A stretch of 64,000 nucleotides of DNA from Selaginella moellendorffii. Its lineage: Eukaryota; Streptophyta; Lycopodiopsida; Selaginellales; Selaginellaceae. Of the stretch, positions 51,310 to 62,175 are shown piece by piece. Position 1 is the stretch's first letter. Each line of letters starts with the position of its first letter. The stretch spans positions 1,706,966-1,770,965 of the forward strand of contig NW_003314296.1 of the NCBI RefSeq assembly GCF_000143415.4. The letters run 5' to 3'. Position numbers and translations under genes: made by a program. The notes below the pieces were generated by a model, which saw only the letters and a program-made list of their open reading frames with translations, was not told the origin of the DNA and did not search any database.

Positions 51310-53640
51310 TTTTGTTAGTGAGATAGGGGAGCCAACAAACTGTATGCCTCAGCCAAGCCCCACATTTGCATAGGATTATCCATTGGTAGTAGCCAGAGCA
51401 ATTGGTCATGCCTCTCAACTACTCCCATCTTTTCAATGGAGTGTGTAGAACTTAAACGAGAGAGATAGCACCAAGAAAGTGAATGGCTTGCTTGTACTGT
51501 CAGCCTCATAATCAAGCGGGTTTATTTATACAGTTTACAGTAAAATAAATTTACCAAATTATCACAAAGAAGAATAAAAAGACTTGGCAATGGTAACAAA
51601 AAATCTTTCACAATTTTTATAGTTGATATGGAAATTGAGATTCCTAGACAACTTCTCAATCCCCTCTACATGAATAGAGCAAAGTCTTTTAGCTCATTTT
51701 TCGCTTGAAAATCAAATGTAAAACATTACTAATTAACAATATTTCTCAATTTTCTTTTAGATACTTTACTTGTGTGGCAAAATTAACCTTATGTGGCATA
51801 TGAGAACATATGTGCATTATATTTTCTATTGATTAACAGAGAGGAAACACTTCCTTCACCACCAAAGCCTTTTTCTAATTTAGCTCCATTGAGGGTACCA
51901 TCTAAATGTTGCCACCAAGGTAAAACCATTTAGCTGGGATATTGGAATGTTTTTGAGCAAATGAACATGATTTTTACCCAAAAGAATTGCTTACTTTAGT
52001 TTTTGGACACTCTTCCTTCAGAATATTCTACCATTGTTACAAGTTTTATAATGAATGATTAATGTACTTTTGAGGTTGTAGTTCATGACTAGAATTGTCC
52101 TTTTTTTTAATATGCTTCCACTGACACTTCTACTCTAGCACTTTACTCTCGGTCACTATTTATTAGTGCTCATGTTTCAAATAAGTGGTTTTATTTTCCA
52201 TAAGATTCATTTTGTTATTATAGTCATTCCATTAGTGGTTGTTATAATTGTGGTTAATCTGGTCATATAGCACAGTTTTATTATCAATCTTGTGAGTTTT
52301 ATCATTATTCTGGATGTACTTCCTAATTTTATTGTCAGCATCCAAATTATACTCATTTAGTTTCTTGTGTTATTCCTTGTCCATAACAACTTCCTCAAGC
52401 TTATATAGCTACTAGTCCTAATAGACAACAACAATAAATATATGCTACCATCAATGATTCATCCCCTTCTATTTTGTTTTCAATAGAGGACTTTTCAACA
52501 CAATTATGTGGTGCTTTGCTAACTTTTTGTTCTTCTTTTACTATTATTATTGAGTATAGTGATATGGTTAAGCACTCTGAATTTCATGATTATTAGGTTA
52601 CTTTAGTTATGATTTTTTTTCTTAGTGATAATTCTAAGCATCTTATTGAAGGGATTTGCAAATTCTCTTTTGGTTTCTCAAAGGTGTTTTTCATATTTTA
52701 TCACTTCACACTAATATTTTGTCACTATTATTTTACTAATGTTTAATTCTAATAGATATTCTATTTTGCATGGTCATCTTTTCCATGCTAAAATCATATT
52801 TATATCCTTGATTTTTTATATGTTACTCTAAAGGAGTTTTCTTCCAGTACTTGTGATTTATAACATGTTAGGCTTAGTCATTTCCATTTAGAAGCTATTA
52901 AACATATTTCTAAAGTGGTTGAAAGTTTTTCTTTTGGTATTCATCCTCATCATAATTGTGAGACTTGTGCTCTTGGCAAACTTCATTATCTTCTTTTTCT
53001 TCATTTTTCACATACAAGCACAGTTTCATTGGAATTTGTTCATTCAGATATTATTAGCCTATTTTCTGTCACACTCAATAGATCTCGATACTATATTCTT
53101 TTTATTGAATTTATTGTTTTTGATATAAAAGTGAAGTTTTTCTTTGATTTCAAAAGTACCATGGTTTTATGAAAAAACAAACTGGCTTATCTCATAAAGT
53201 TCTTCCTTTTCACAATGAAGGTAAATATATTTTTCAAGATTTTTGAAATTATTGTCAATCTACTGGTTTTGTTAACCAATATACAATTTATTCTATACCT
53301 CAACAAAATGGCATTTCAGAGCACAAAAATTATACCATACTTAACATAATATATTTAATACTTTTGCCAACATTTATTCCATATTCATTTTAATCAAAAG
53401 CTGATGCAACTATTATTTACATTTTAAACCATGTTTCTATATCTTATTTGGGGTATCATTATACTCTTTATAAAGTTTGGACGCACTGTAAAGTTTTTGG
53501 TTGTAAAAGTATATTTAGGGTTTTAATGTTTTACTCTTTTTGCCAAAATTAAATCTCCAAAACAACTTATGGTTTACATTGGATCATCACTCTTTTTTCT
53601 TCTTCTTTTCCCATCATTTCATGTTGTTTTTTAGGGTGTT
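51310..53640 (+). mobile_element. Ty1-copia retrotransposon relic C4 (longest)
   Basis: The most complete copy of the family in C1-C3. In order, through many frame breaks: a gag zinc-knuckle-like motif GCYNCG.SGHIA (about 52240), a stretch ending DMVKHSEFHDY (about 52560-52590) at the protease position, a pre-integrase region with HNCETCALGKLH (about 52955), SLEFVHSDIISLFSV and SRYYILFIEF (52,990-53,110) from the integrase core, then YSIPQQNGISEHKN (about 53290) and VWTHCKVFGCKS (about 53475). Reverse transcriptase and RNase H were not found. It is inactive. Confidence 0.8.
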
Positions 53641-54100
53641 ATTAGCTGGGCTAGGTACTAGGGTGTATCCATGGATCTATAGCACGTATGTGATCCATGC
53701 TCATGTAATGACATCCTAGGTCAGATTTGCCAATGTAAAATATGCTTAAATTCTGGCTTTAGGGTGGCACTCTGTGCAATGACATCTTCCAGACACAATG
53801 TGGGATCCAACATGGGATCCAGGGCAATTGAACAATAGTGATGAACTCATGCAATAACATATGAATTTATTTGCATTGATATAATATACTCCTTACTTTC
53901 CATTAAATCTTTGGATCCTTTTCCCAGACTCTCTTATGAAGAGGAGAACATGATAGGAGTGGCTGGTCATCATGTTTTGGTGACTTTAAACTCCAACTTT
54001 AAATCTGTTTTATACATATATTTCTTTTATTTTAAATTAGCTTGGAAATTTAAATTTTTTCCAAAGAAAACATTTGGGTAGTGAAGAACCCTAAAATACA
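53641..54100. other. Upstream region of ObgC
   Basis: No gene seen. AT-rich; should contain the ObgC promoter, but no element was assigned. Confidence 0.4.
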
Positions 54101-56533
54101 ATGCTGCATTGCGCAGGATGTGGAAGCTCCTGCTTCTTCCAATCCCAGCGACGCCCTCCAGGTATGCTGCAGGGCAGAGATTACAGGAGAATGCAGGCCA
54201 GAAAGATTGGCCGGGCAGGGTCTAGCGCCATTGTTTTGGCATCCAAGAACAAATCCAGGAAGAAGAATGTGGAGGACGATGTCGCTGCATATACGACGGC
54301 TGCGTTGCCTCTGCTAGAGGAGTATGCTGCCGGATACAGCGTGGCTGTGCTAGAGAAGAAGAAAGATTTGTCATCCAATCTGGGAGCAAAGGAAACTTTG
54401 CAGCGTGAGAAATCTTCTTCCAAGAAATCCTCGCTGGAAGAGTTTCTCAAAGGGAAAGTTCGACCATTGGACGAGGACGAAGAGAAAGAAGAGAAGGAAG
54501 ACGAGAGAGTCGAAGTTTGGGAAGGCGACTTGGGAAGCCCAATGACCGCCGAGGAGGAGCGCAAGCTACTGGCTGAAGCTGAGAAGGAGCTCTCGGAGCT
54601 CAGGAAGATGCATGGAGAGCGTTCCATTTTTGAGAATCGCTCGAAGCTTGGGATCGAAGAGGACGACGATGACGACCGCGTGGAAGTTTGGAAGGGAGAT
54701 AAGATGGAAGTCTGGAACGAAGAGGAGGACTCTTCCACAGATGTTTCTACGAGTGACAAGGAAGATCGAGCAGGAAACAAGAAAGGCGTGCCTGCTGTGA
54801 TGAGGTGCTTCGATCGAGCAAAGATTTACGTGAAAGCTGGGGATGGTGGCAATGGCGAGGTGGCCTTTCGAAGAGAAAAATACATCCCTCACGGTGGTCC
54901 ATCGGGTGGTAATGGCGGACGAGGTGGAAACATATACATCGAGGTTGATCCATCGCTCAACTCGCTGCTGTGCTTCCGGAAGAGCGTGCATTTTCGTGCC
55001 GGACGCGGCAGCCACGGCCTTGGCAAGTCCCAGGATGGAGCTTTTGGAGACGACTGCGTCGTGAAAGTCCCGCCTGGAACAGTGGTGAGAGACGCGAAGA
55101 ATTCAGAGACGCTACTCCTGGAGATGACAAAAGCTGGACACAGGGAATTGCTGCTTCCGGGAGGCCGTGGTGGCCGTGGAAATGCTGCGTTCAAGTCGGC
55201 GAAGAACAAGACTCCTCAGCTGGCGGAGCGAGGCGAGCAAGGAGCCGAAATGTTGGTTCTCAATCCCCTCCCTTCAAGCGTGATGGTTTGTTCTTCAGTT
55301 TTTTTTTTTTTTGTGTTCTTCCTGTCTTGATTTGTTTCTCTCGACTTTCTCTGATCTTTTGAGTTGTGATCTTTCCAGGTGGGTCGATCTGGAGCTTAAA
55401 CTTGTGGCAGACGTGGGAATTATAGGTGTTCCAAACGCTGGAAAGAGCACGCTACTAAGTGCTATCAGTGCTGCTCGTCCCGCCATTGCTGCATATCCAT
55501 TCACGACACTACTACCCAACCTTGGAGTGGTGTCGCTGGACTTCGATGCAACGATGGTTATAGCGGACTTGCCCGGGCTTCTCGAAGGTGCTCACGCTGG
55601 ATACGGCCTCGGTCACGAGTTTTTACGCCACACTGAGCGCTGTCGAGTCCTGGTAAGCTTTTTCTTTTAAACTTTCCTGCGTGCTAAAAGTTTCTTTGGA
55701 AAACCAGATTCATGTTATAGACGGTACGAGTCCACAGCCAGAATTCGAGTACGATGCAGTGCGACTGGAGCTGGAACTGTTTGATCCTCGCCTTTGCTCC
55801 AAACCATCCATTGTTGCTTTCAACAAGATGGATGTCCCAGAGGCTGCTGAACGCTGGGAAAGTTTCCGGAAAGCTATGGAGTCTCGTGGAGTGGAGGTTC
55901 GTTCCATGAGCGCCGCAACCATGGAGGGCACATTGCAAGTTGTGCGTCATGCGTATAAGCTTCTACAGACAGCCCCAGTTGGTAAGTATGAAACACTACT
56001 TTTAACTCGACTGTGAAACTCTTTCTCTACTATCCTTGCAGAAGAACCCGTGTCGATCTCGAACGACGTAGCTTCGATGGTGAAAAAGGAGCGAAGTAGT
56101 CCCATTGGAGAATTTAAGGTGGACGTCGACCCAGAATCAGACCTGTGGCACATTTACGGTGCTGGTGTGGAGCGCTTCACGCAAATGACTAACTGGGAGT
56201 AAGCTTACATCTTTTTTATTCCCATTCTTTCGAGCATTACAGTTCTTACACGACTCGCAGGTATTTCGAGTCCTTGCAACGATTCGAGCGGGTCTTGGAA
56301 TGCAGCGGCATAAATGCCGAGCTAAAGAGTAGAGGAATTCACGAAGGAGACAAAGTTGCGATCGGAGATGTACGTTAAATTCACACTCTTTGTTCTGTGC
56401 TATGAGCTCACTGTTTGTTTTTCTTTTTTCTTCGAACTTACAGCTAGTTTTCACTTGGCACGATTCCAATGATATTGCAAATGTGGGGACTTGGAGACGC
56501 GGCCAGAGAGGCTCAAAGAGTTGGCCACACTGA
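54101..56533 (+). CDS. Obg-family GTPase, chloroplast type (ObgC), 684 aa
   Basis: GTP-binding protein of the Obg family; plastid members assist ribosome assembly and chloroplast development. Exons: 54101-55251, 55379-55652, 55708-55981, 56042-56198, 56261-56369, 56444-56533; together 2055 nt, in frame. The first donor is GTTGGT, chosen because it rebuilds [12 protein letters not shown]. Regions: a basic N-terminus compatible with a transit peptide; a long acidic linker (about 70-240) with three VEVW/MEVW motifs; a glycine-rich Obg domain (about 245-385, [16 protein letters not shown]); a G domain with GVPNAGKS at 400-407, ADLPG, NKMD and SAAT; and a C-terminal OCT-like domain (YGAGVERF through GDKVAIGD). 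The N-terminal extension is longer than in bacterial Obg, as expected for the plastid form. A decayed partial copy lies at 63745-64000. Confidence 0.92.
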
Positions 56534-56641
56534 TGCCTCGTTTGTACAAAAGGTGATATTTTTATCTACAATCTTTCGCTTCTCATCTGTGCGTTCCAGA
56601 GAGACATAAAAGGCCTGGTGGTTTAGGTTTTTGCAGCGAGA

Positions 56642-59089
56642 ATGGCTACCAAAGCGGTGTTAACATTTGGAAGATACAAAGGCCAGCCTCTCGGTTCTCT
56701 TCCAGCGAACTATCTGCAATGGATGACACAGGAGCTAGACAACCACTGGAATGGCTTGGCAAGGCAAGTTCTATCAGAAAGAAAAGAAGGAGAAAGCTCG
56801 AGCACTCAAGAAGGTGGCAGCAACGTTTCTCCTCCGCAGAGCTCTCGCAAAGTCGGATCCATGGTTCTCACTTTCGGGAAGTACAAAGGCCAAGCGCTGG
56901 GCTCTCTCCCGGACGTGTACCTGGAATGGATGGCGAACAACATGCACACACACTGGGGGAGACACGCGAGAGAGTTTCTGGATAGCAAGCACGGTGGTGC
57001 TCGAGAAGTTCTCATCGCCCAAGAACAGGATGGATCGATCGCGCTGAAGAAGCAGATCCTGGCTTGTCAAGAGAGGAGAGACCTCGAGGAAGCCAAGCGG
57101 ATCCACGCGCGGGTGAAAGCCAGCGCCTATCGCAACGACCGATACATCGCCAATCTTCTCATGGACATGTTTGGAGCTTGCGGGAGCGCGGAGACGGCGC
57201 TGGAGATCTTTGACAAGATCCAGGCGCCCAACATCTTCTCCTGGAACATCATCCTCAAGGTTGTCACGCAGAAGAATGCATGCGATCCAGAGGCGTGGAA
57301 GATTTTCGAGAAGATCCCGGAGAAGGAGAAGAATGCCGTGTCGTGGAACATCATGCTCGCCGCGCTCGCGGCCGAGAAGGGGAATTTGCGCAAAGTGGAG
57401 GAGTTTTTCTACGAGAGGATGCCCGTCAAGGATGTGTTCTCCTGGACTACGCTGCTCAATGCCTACATAACAAATGGGCGGTTTGACAAGGCCAGGGAGA
57501 TCTTTGCGAGCCTTGATGACGAGAATGTAAACGCCGCTACGTGGAACACGATGATAGAAGGATATGCCCAGGCAGGGGATATGCTGCAAGCCAGAAAAAT
57601 GTTCGATAGCATGCCCGAAAAGAGCGTTGTGTCGTGGAATTTGATGATAGCAGCCTATGGAAAGATACATAATGTGGGAGAAGCAAGAAACCTGTTTGAA
57701 AAAGTGAAGGAGAAAAACCAGGTGACTTGGAATGCGATGCTTGCTGTATATGCCCAGAACGGGCATCTGGAGGAAGCAAAAACCTTGTTTGCTGAGATCC
57801 CAAAGAAAGATGGCGCTTCGTGGACGTGTTTGCTGCAAGCACACTGCCATGCAGGGACAACCCATGATTCGGAGGAGATCCTGCAGAAGATGCCGTTTGC
57901 AAAGACTATTGTGCACTGGACGATGCTGCTGGATGCCCATGCAAAGGCCGGGAATCTCGATCGAGCGAGGGAAGTTTACGACCAAATGCCGGATCCGGAT
58001 GCGATCGCGGCGAACGCCATGCTCGCCGCGTATGCACACAGAGGATACATGCACGAGGCAAATGCGCTGTTCGAGCAAGTTGGAGACAAAGTTGACGCCG
58101 CGACGAAGAACATCATGATCCTGGCGCATGGATCGTCCGGGAACTTGGAGGCATCCAAGCGACTATTCGACGAGATTATCGAGAGAGATCTCTACTCGTG
58201 GTCGTCGCTCATGCGGGCGTTCTCCTTGAGCAGCATGAACGAGGACGCGATTCATCTCTTTCGTTGCATGCTCGTCGAGGGCTTTGCTCCAAACGAAGTG
58301 ATTCTCCTCGTCTACGCGACCGCTGCGTGTGGGCGTGCGAGCTCGCTGGACGATTCCCGGAGCTTCTTTGCAAACATGCTTCCGGACTATGGAGTCTCTC
58401 CCGGCCTAGATCACTACGACTGCATGGTTGGAGCTTTCGGAGCCGCGAAGAAGATGGAAGAAGCAAGAGAGCTCATTGATAGCATGCCTTTCGAAGCTGA
58501 TGCTCAAGTGTGGATGACTCTACTCGCTTGCTGCCGGAGGCACTTGGACGCGGAGAATGGCAAGCTTTGCGCGGACAGATTGTTTGTCTTGGATCCAGAG
58601 AACGTTTCACCGTACAAGATCCTCGCGGAGATCTACAGCCAAACCGGGAGAGAGAAAGACATTGCTGGATTGAAGAAGATGGTGAGAGACAAAGGTCTCC
58701 ACAAGCTCGAGGCCGAGAGCCTGATCCAGATCGATGGCATCACGCACAAGTTTCGAGTGGGAGACACCGCGCATCCGAGCATCAAGAAAGTTCGCAAGGA
58801 AGTCGCGAGGTTGACGAAGCTGATGGAGAGAGATCATGGGTATAAACACGAGAACTTGGGATGGAGCGAGTGTGGCGGCGGTGTTCACAGCGAGAAGCTT
58901 GCGATCGCGTACGCGCTGTGCGAGAAGAGCCGCGAGATCTCGCTCGTGAATAACTTGAGGATGTGCGGTGATTGCCATACTTCTGCGAAGATGATCTCCA
59001 GCGTGGTGAAAAGGAAGATCACGGTACGTGACACGCAGAGGCTGCATGGTTTTGAGAATGGTGTTTGCTCTTGCGCGGATACCTGGTAA
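56642..59089 (+). CDS. PPR protein, DYW class, with two N-terminal DUF3820-like domains (815 aa)
   Basis: Single-exon pentatricopeptide-repeat protein. DYW proteins bind organelle RNA and deaminate specific cytidines to uridine. Residues 6-45 (LTFGRYKGQPLGSLPANYLQ) and 74-113 (LTFGKYKGQALGSLPDVYLE) are two copies of a domain with the FGKYKG..L..LP..YL.W pattern of DUF3820. About a dozen PPR motifs span roughly 150-600 (for example NTMIEGYAQAGDMLQARKMF), followed by E/E+ regions and a DYW deaminase with H749-S-E751 and C775-x2-C778, and ending CSCADTW, so DTW replaces the usual DYW. No transit peptide is obvious; the start is set by the first ATG after a CAG and by the in-frame N-terminal domain. 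It starts 108 bp after the ObgC stop on the same strand. Confidence 0.93.
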   Translation: MATKAVLTFGRYKGQPLGSLPANYLQWMTQELDNHWNGLARQVLSERKEGESSSTQEGGSNVSPPQSSRKVGSMVLTFGKYKGQALGSLPDVYLEWMANNMHTHWGRHAREFLDSKHGGAREVLIAQEQDGSIALKKQILACQERRDLEEAKRIHARVKASAYRNDRYIANLLMDMFGACGSAETALEIFDKIQAPNIFSWNIILKVVTQKNACDPEAWKIFEKIPEKEKNAVSWNIMLAALAAEKGNLRKVEEFFYERMPVKDVFSWTTLLNAYITNGRFDKAREIFASLDDENVNAATWNTMIEGYAQAGDMLQARKMFDSMPEKSVVSWNLMIAAYGKIHNVGEARNLFEKVKEKNQVTWNAMLAVYAQNGHLEEAKTLFAEIPKKDGASWTCLLQAHCHAGTTHDSEEILQKMPFAKTIVHWTMLLDAHAKAGNLDRAREVYDQMPDPDAIAANAMLAAYAHRGYMHEANALFEQVGDKVDAATKNIMILAHGSSGNLEASKRLFDEIIERDLYSWSSLMRAFSLSSMNEDAIHLFRCMLVEGFAPNEVILLVYATAACGRASSLDDSRSFFANMLPDYGVSPGLDHYDCMVGAFGAAKKMEEARELIDSMPFEADAQVWMTLLACCRRHLDAENGKLCADRLFVLDPENVSPYKILAEIYSQTGREKDIAGLKKMVRDKGLHKLEAESLIQIDGITHKFRVGDTAHPSIKKVRKEVARLTKLMERDHGYKHENLGWSECGGGVHSEKLAIAYALCEKSREISLVNNLRMCGDCHTSAKMISSVVKRKITVRDTQRLHGFENGVCSCADTW

Positions 59090-59092
59090 GTT

Positions 59093-60163
59093 TTAGTCTA
59101 TTGCGGTTCCAGAGGTGGGAAGATCGCGATGGATCCATTCGTTAAATCCACCCTGGAGGTGGAAAACGTTTGTGAATCCTGCTTCCTGGAGTTCATATGC
59201 CGCTTTCAATGATCTGTAGGGAGAGTTTCTTTGTGAGAGTTTTTGACGCGAGATCGATGAGAGTACCTCGACTGACGTCCAAAGAAGCGCTCGGGATCCT
59301 TGAACTTCTTTGCTTTAGGCCCCGTTCTCTCGACGTACGTGAGGAGAGTTCCTCCAATGCTGCACAGAACGATTACTTTCTTGTTCTTGTCGCCGTTAAC
59401 AGCGTCGAGAGCTTTCTCCACGAATTCTGGGTTGCGCTCTGCCATGCAAGCTCTTTCAGTATTCTCTAGTTAGAAGCGAGGGGGAAATTTAACCTGTGCC
59501 AGAGAAGTTCGTAAGCAAGGCAAATCCCAGTCTCCTGCTCAACCAGACCAAAGCATAAGCAAAAACTCTTTGAGAAAAAAAAGAGAGTAGGAAACCTGGC
59601 ATTTGCTTTGAGATCGTTTCCTTGAATTTGTCGGAACAAGGGAGCGGACTTTGTTCCCTCACCATGCACCTGACAAAGAAGAAAAAATCGATCTCGTGCC
59701 GAGGAATGATCCAAAAAGAACCTTTTCGAAGGGTTGACACTCACGAACGTCAATAAGAACAGCGTCACCGCTCTTCATCATCTTGTATGCTTCATCGCAA
59801 TCGAGGCTCACCAGATTTCTCTCTGTTAGCTTTCGATGAATTTCTACAAAAGAAAGACATAGAACAAGAGAATCAATCGCTCGAAATTTCATAGCACTCA
59901 CCAATCCAAGCAGTGTACTTGAATGCGTCGTCAAACAGGGATCCAACGTAGCCATTCCGGGCGGCGACATCGGCCTTGAGCTTGTTGAGCTTGGCCTCCA
60001 TCGTGTTTTGCGACACGAATTTGTCGTAGAACCATCCCCGGCTGCTACTGACCTTGTTCGCCACGGGATCGCCATCGCGATCGCTTGCCCTAGCGCGTGT
60101 CCCCAAAACCTGATTTCGAGAAGGAAGAACTAGCGCTCGACTAGAAGAAAGCAATGGAGCCAT
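59093..60163 (-). CDS. Rhodanese-domain protein, probably chloroplast (263 aa)
   Basis: Single-rhodanese-domain (sulfurtransferase-fold) protein. Exons in coding order: 60163-59902, 59843-59722, 59669-59596, 59534-59494, 59438-59267, 59213-59093; total 792 nt, in frame. The second donor is GTTCTT, chosen because it gives the expected DVRECQPFEK-VHGEGTKSAP join. The Ser/Arg-rich N-terminus (MAPLLSSSRALVLPSRN) looks like a chloroplast transit peptide. The domain runs from about 95 to 255, with VLIDVRE, the active-site loop Cys192 (VIVLCSIGGT) and the conserved end SLKAAYELQEAGFTNVFHLQ GG. Similar plant proteins are annotated as chloroplast rhodanese-like proteins; substrate unknown. It is tail-to-tail with the PPR gene (stops 3 nt apart) and head-to-head with the GDSL gene. 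Confidence 0.9.
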
Positions 60164-60381
60164 TCATTTCACTCACTGGCGGAATATGCTAATTTTGAAA
60201 AATCTTCCAACAGAATATACTATTGTGGCGTGCTGGCAGAATATGCTGCAGACTTGACGGAATGTGTGTTAAGCTTATGGGGTAGAACCCTAAACATTCT
60301 CTTCGGGAAAAATGGCGGGATAGAGGAGCTGCGCAGCGACGCGCCTTGGATCGGCTGAAATATCCAAGATCATCCGCGGCG
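60164..60381. promoter_or_regulatory. Short bidirectional upstream region, rhodanese / GDSL
   Basis: Only 218 bp separate the two divergent start codons, so both promoters and 5' leaders must share it or extend into the genes. No clear TATA box was found in either direction. Confidence 0.5.
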
Positions 60382-61793
60382 ATGAGGTTTCCATCGCTTG
60401 TCTTGCTCGTGTTGTGCGGCATTTTGGCGCAGGGGCAACGCGACGACAACGGCGGCCACAGGTGCTTCCCAGCGATCTTCGGCTTTGGCGACGATTGGGG
60501 CGATGTCGGGAACCTCCAGGCGCTGTATCCGGCGGATCTTGAGAAGCTGGAGGACGAGGCGCCCTACGGGATGTCCTACTTCAAGAAGCCCGCGCGGCGG
60601 CTCTCGGATGGGCGCTTGATGCTGGATTTCGTCGGTAATATCGCTCTCCTTGCCCATTCTTGCTCGAATCTCATCTTCTTTTGGGCGATCCGCAGCTCAG
60701 GCGCTGGGAATGCCCCTTCTTTCGTCCTACGCTGTGGGGGTTGTTTCGAATTTGCAGCACGGCATCAGCTTTGCCGTTGCCGGGAGCACTGCGAGCTCGA
60801 TTGGTTTGCAGCAGAACCCGTATCATCTCATGATTCAGATCCAGTGGCTCCAGAAGCTCGAGTCGGACGTGAGAGATGCTCTTGGGAATCAATCTCTTGG
60901 TAACTTGGCTCTTCCTTTTTGTTTCTACTTGCTTTTTCACTCCCGATTTTTTCCAGCTAAGACCACCGAGACTTTGCCTAACGAGCAGTCGTTCCAGGAG
61001 GGTCTCTACATGATTTCTACCGGGCAGAACGACTACAGATACGCATTCTTCCGCGATAACAGAACGGTTCGTGAAGTGGAGCGCACTGTAATCCCCTACG
61101 TCGTGGAGAACATCACAGCCACTGTTTTGGTAAGTTTTCCTCTAGACTGGCGTGTTTAACTTCACCAATTTTCCTCGTATAGTTCCTCTCGACGACTTTC
61201 AGAGCGGCCAACTTCATGGTCTTCAATCTTCCACCTCTGGGATGCTCGCCCGAGTTCCTGACCAGCTTTGCCAGCACGGATCCCAATGACTACGACACCA
61301 TGGGCTGCCTCATCGACTACAACCGGATCACAGTTCTTCACAACGAGCGTCTCAGGGTCACCTTAGACGTGCTGCGAGCCAGCTTTCGGGACTCCGTCCG
61401 GAGGCTCATCTACGTCGACATGGCCGCCATGGTGACTGGCGTCGTATACGATCCTGAATCCAGAGGTATGTCCTTCCAGTCTTGCTTATTTCTCTTCTCT
61501 AGTTACGAAGCGTTCCTGCTTTGCTTCCAGGCTTTCAGAACGGACTAGAAGCTTGTTGTGGGACTGGAAAGCCATACAACTACGATCCGCGAGTTCCCTG
61601 TGGAACGCAGCGAGTGATCCGCGGCAGGAACTTGACCGCTCGTGCCTGTTCTAATCCGAAGCACTACGTGAGCTGGGACGGCATCCATACCACCGAGGCG
61701 TTCAACAAGGCCGCAATCCACTCGGTTCTTTCCGGACACTACATCGAGCCTCAAACGCAGCTTGGGTGCCGCTTCAACTTTAGCGAGTTTTGA
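60382..61793 (+). CDS. GDSL esterase/lipase-family protein lacking the catalytic Ser (391 aa)
   Basis: Secreted plant GDSL-family (SGNH) protein. Exons: 60382-60634, 60696-60899, 60957-61129, 61183-61465, 61531-61793; total 1176 nt, in frame, GT/AG borders. Signal peptide about 1-19 (MRFPSLVLLVLCGILAQG). Block I reads FGFGDDWGDVGN: the nucleophile Ser of GDS is Asp38 (GAT). The other blocks are kept: block II GISFAVAGST, block III STGQNDY with Asn177, and block V SWDGIH with Asp354 and His357. Length and exon layout are normal for the family. By established family knowledge, hydrolysis needs the block I Ser, so the protein is probably not a conventional esterase. It may be a binding or structural pseudoenzyme. 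Confidence 0.9.
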
Positions 61794-61964
61794 AGCGTTA
61801 CGTGATTACCTTTTTCTAGAGTTTGCGCTGTTCGTGAATAAGGAAGGATAATTTTCATGACAAAATAATTGTAACAATGAGCTTTTACAAACAAATCCAC
61901 ACTGCACACTCTAATTCACACACTAATCTAAACTTGCACAATGTTTCTTCTTCGCCATCTTTCG
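61794..61964. other. 3' flank of GDSL gene
   Basis: No gene; presumably the 3' UTR and downstream sequence. Confidence 0.4.
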
Positions 61965-62175
61965 ACAAAGATATGTTGCGGCCTTGCTTCTCTCGACTCT
62001 GTGCAGTCCTTTCTGTTGAGATATATGTTGCGGCTTTGCTTCTCTCTTCTCTGTGTAGTAGTCCCTTTGGGAGACATATAGAGGCCTTGCTTCTCGCTTT
62101 TCTGTGTAGTCCTTTCTCATTAATCCATTGCAAATTCCTTGCTTCTCGCTTTTGTGTGTAGTCCTTTCCTTGGAG
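61965..62175. repeat. Tandem repeat, about 52-bp unit, four copies
   Basis: Four imperfect units built around TTGCTTCTC.CTTTTCTGTGTAGTCCTTTC. Unit lengths vary from about 49 to 55 bp. Open frames across it on both strands are by-products of the repeat. Confidence 0.7.

Noticed and set aside
50381-51418. Long open frames of 312 and 345 codons on both strands
   Set aside because: They consist almost entirely of N bases of the assembly gap.
54181-54780. Ser-rich 199-codon frame on the minus strand
   Set aside because: It is the antisense of the acidic Glu/Lys-rich ObgC linker; the serine richness follows from GAA/GAG codons read backwards.
56774-58129. 451-codon open frame opposite the PPR gene
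   Set aside because: It is an antisense shadow of the PPR coding sequence and contains no recognisable domain.
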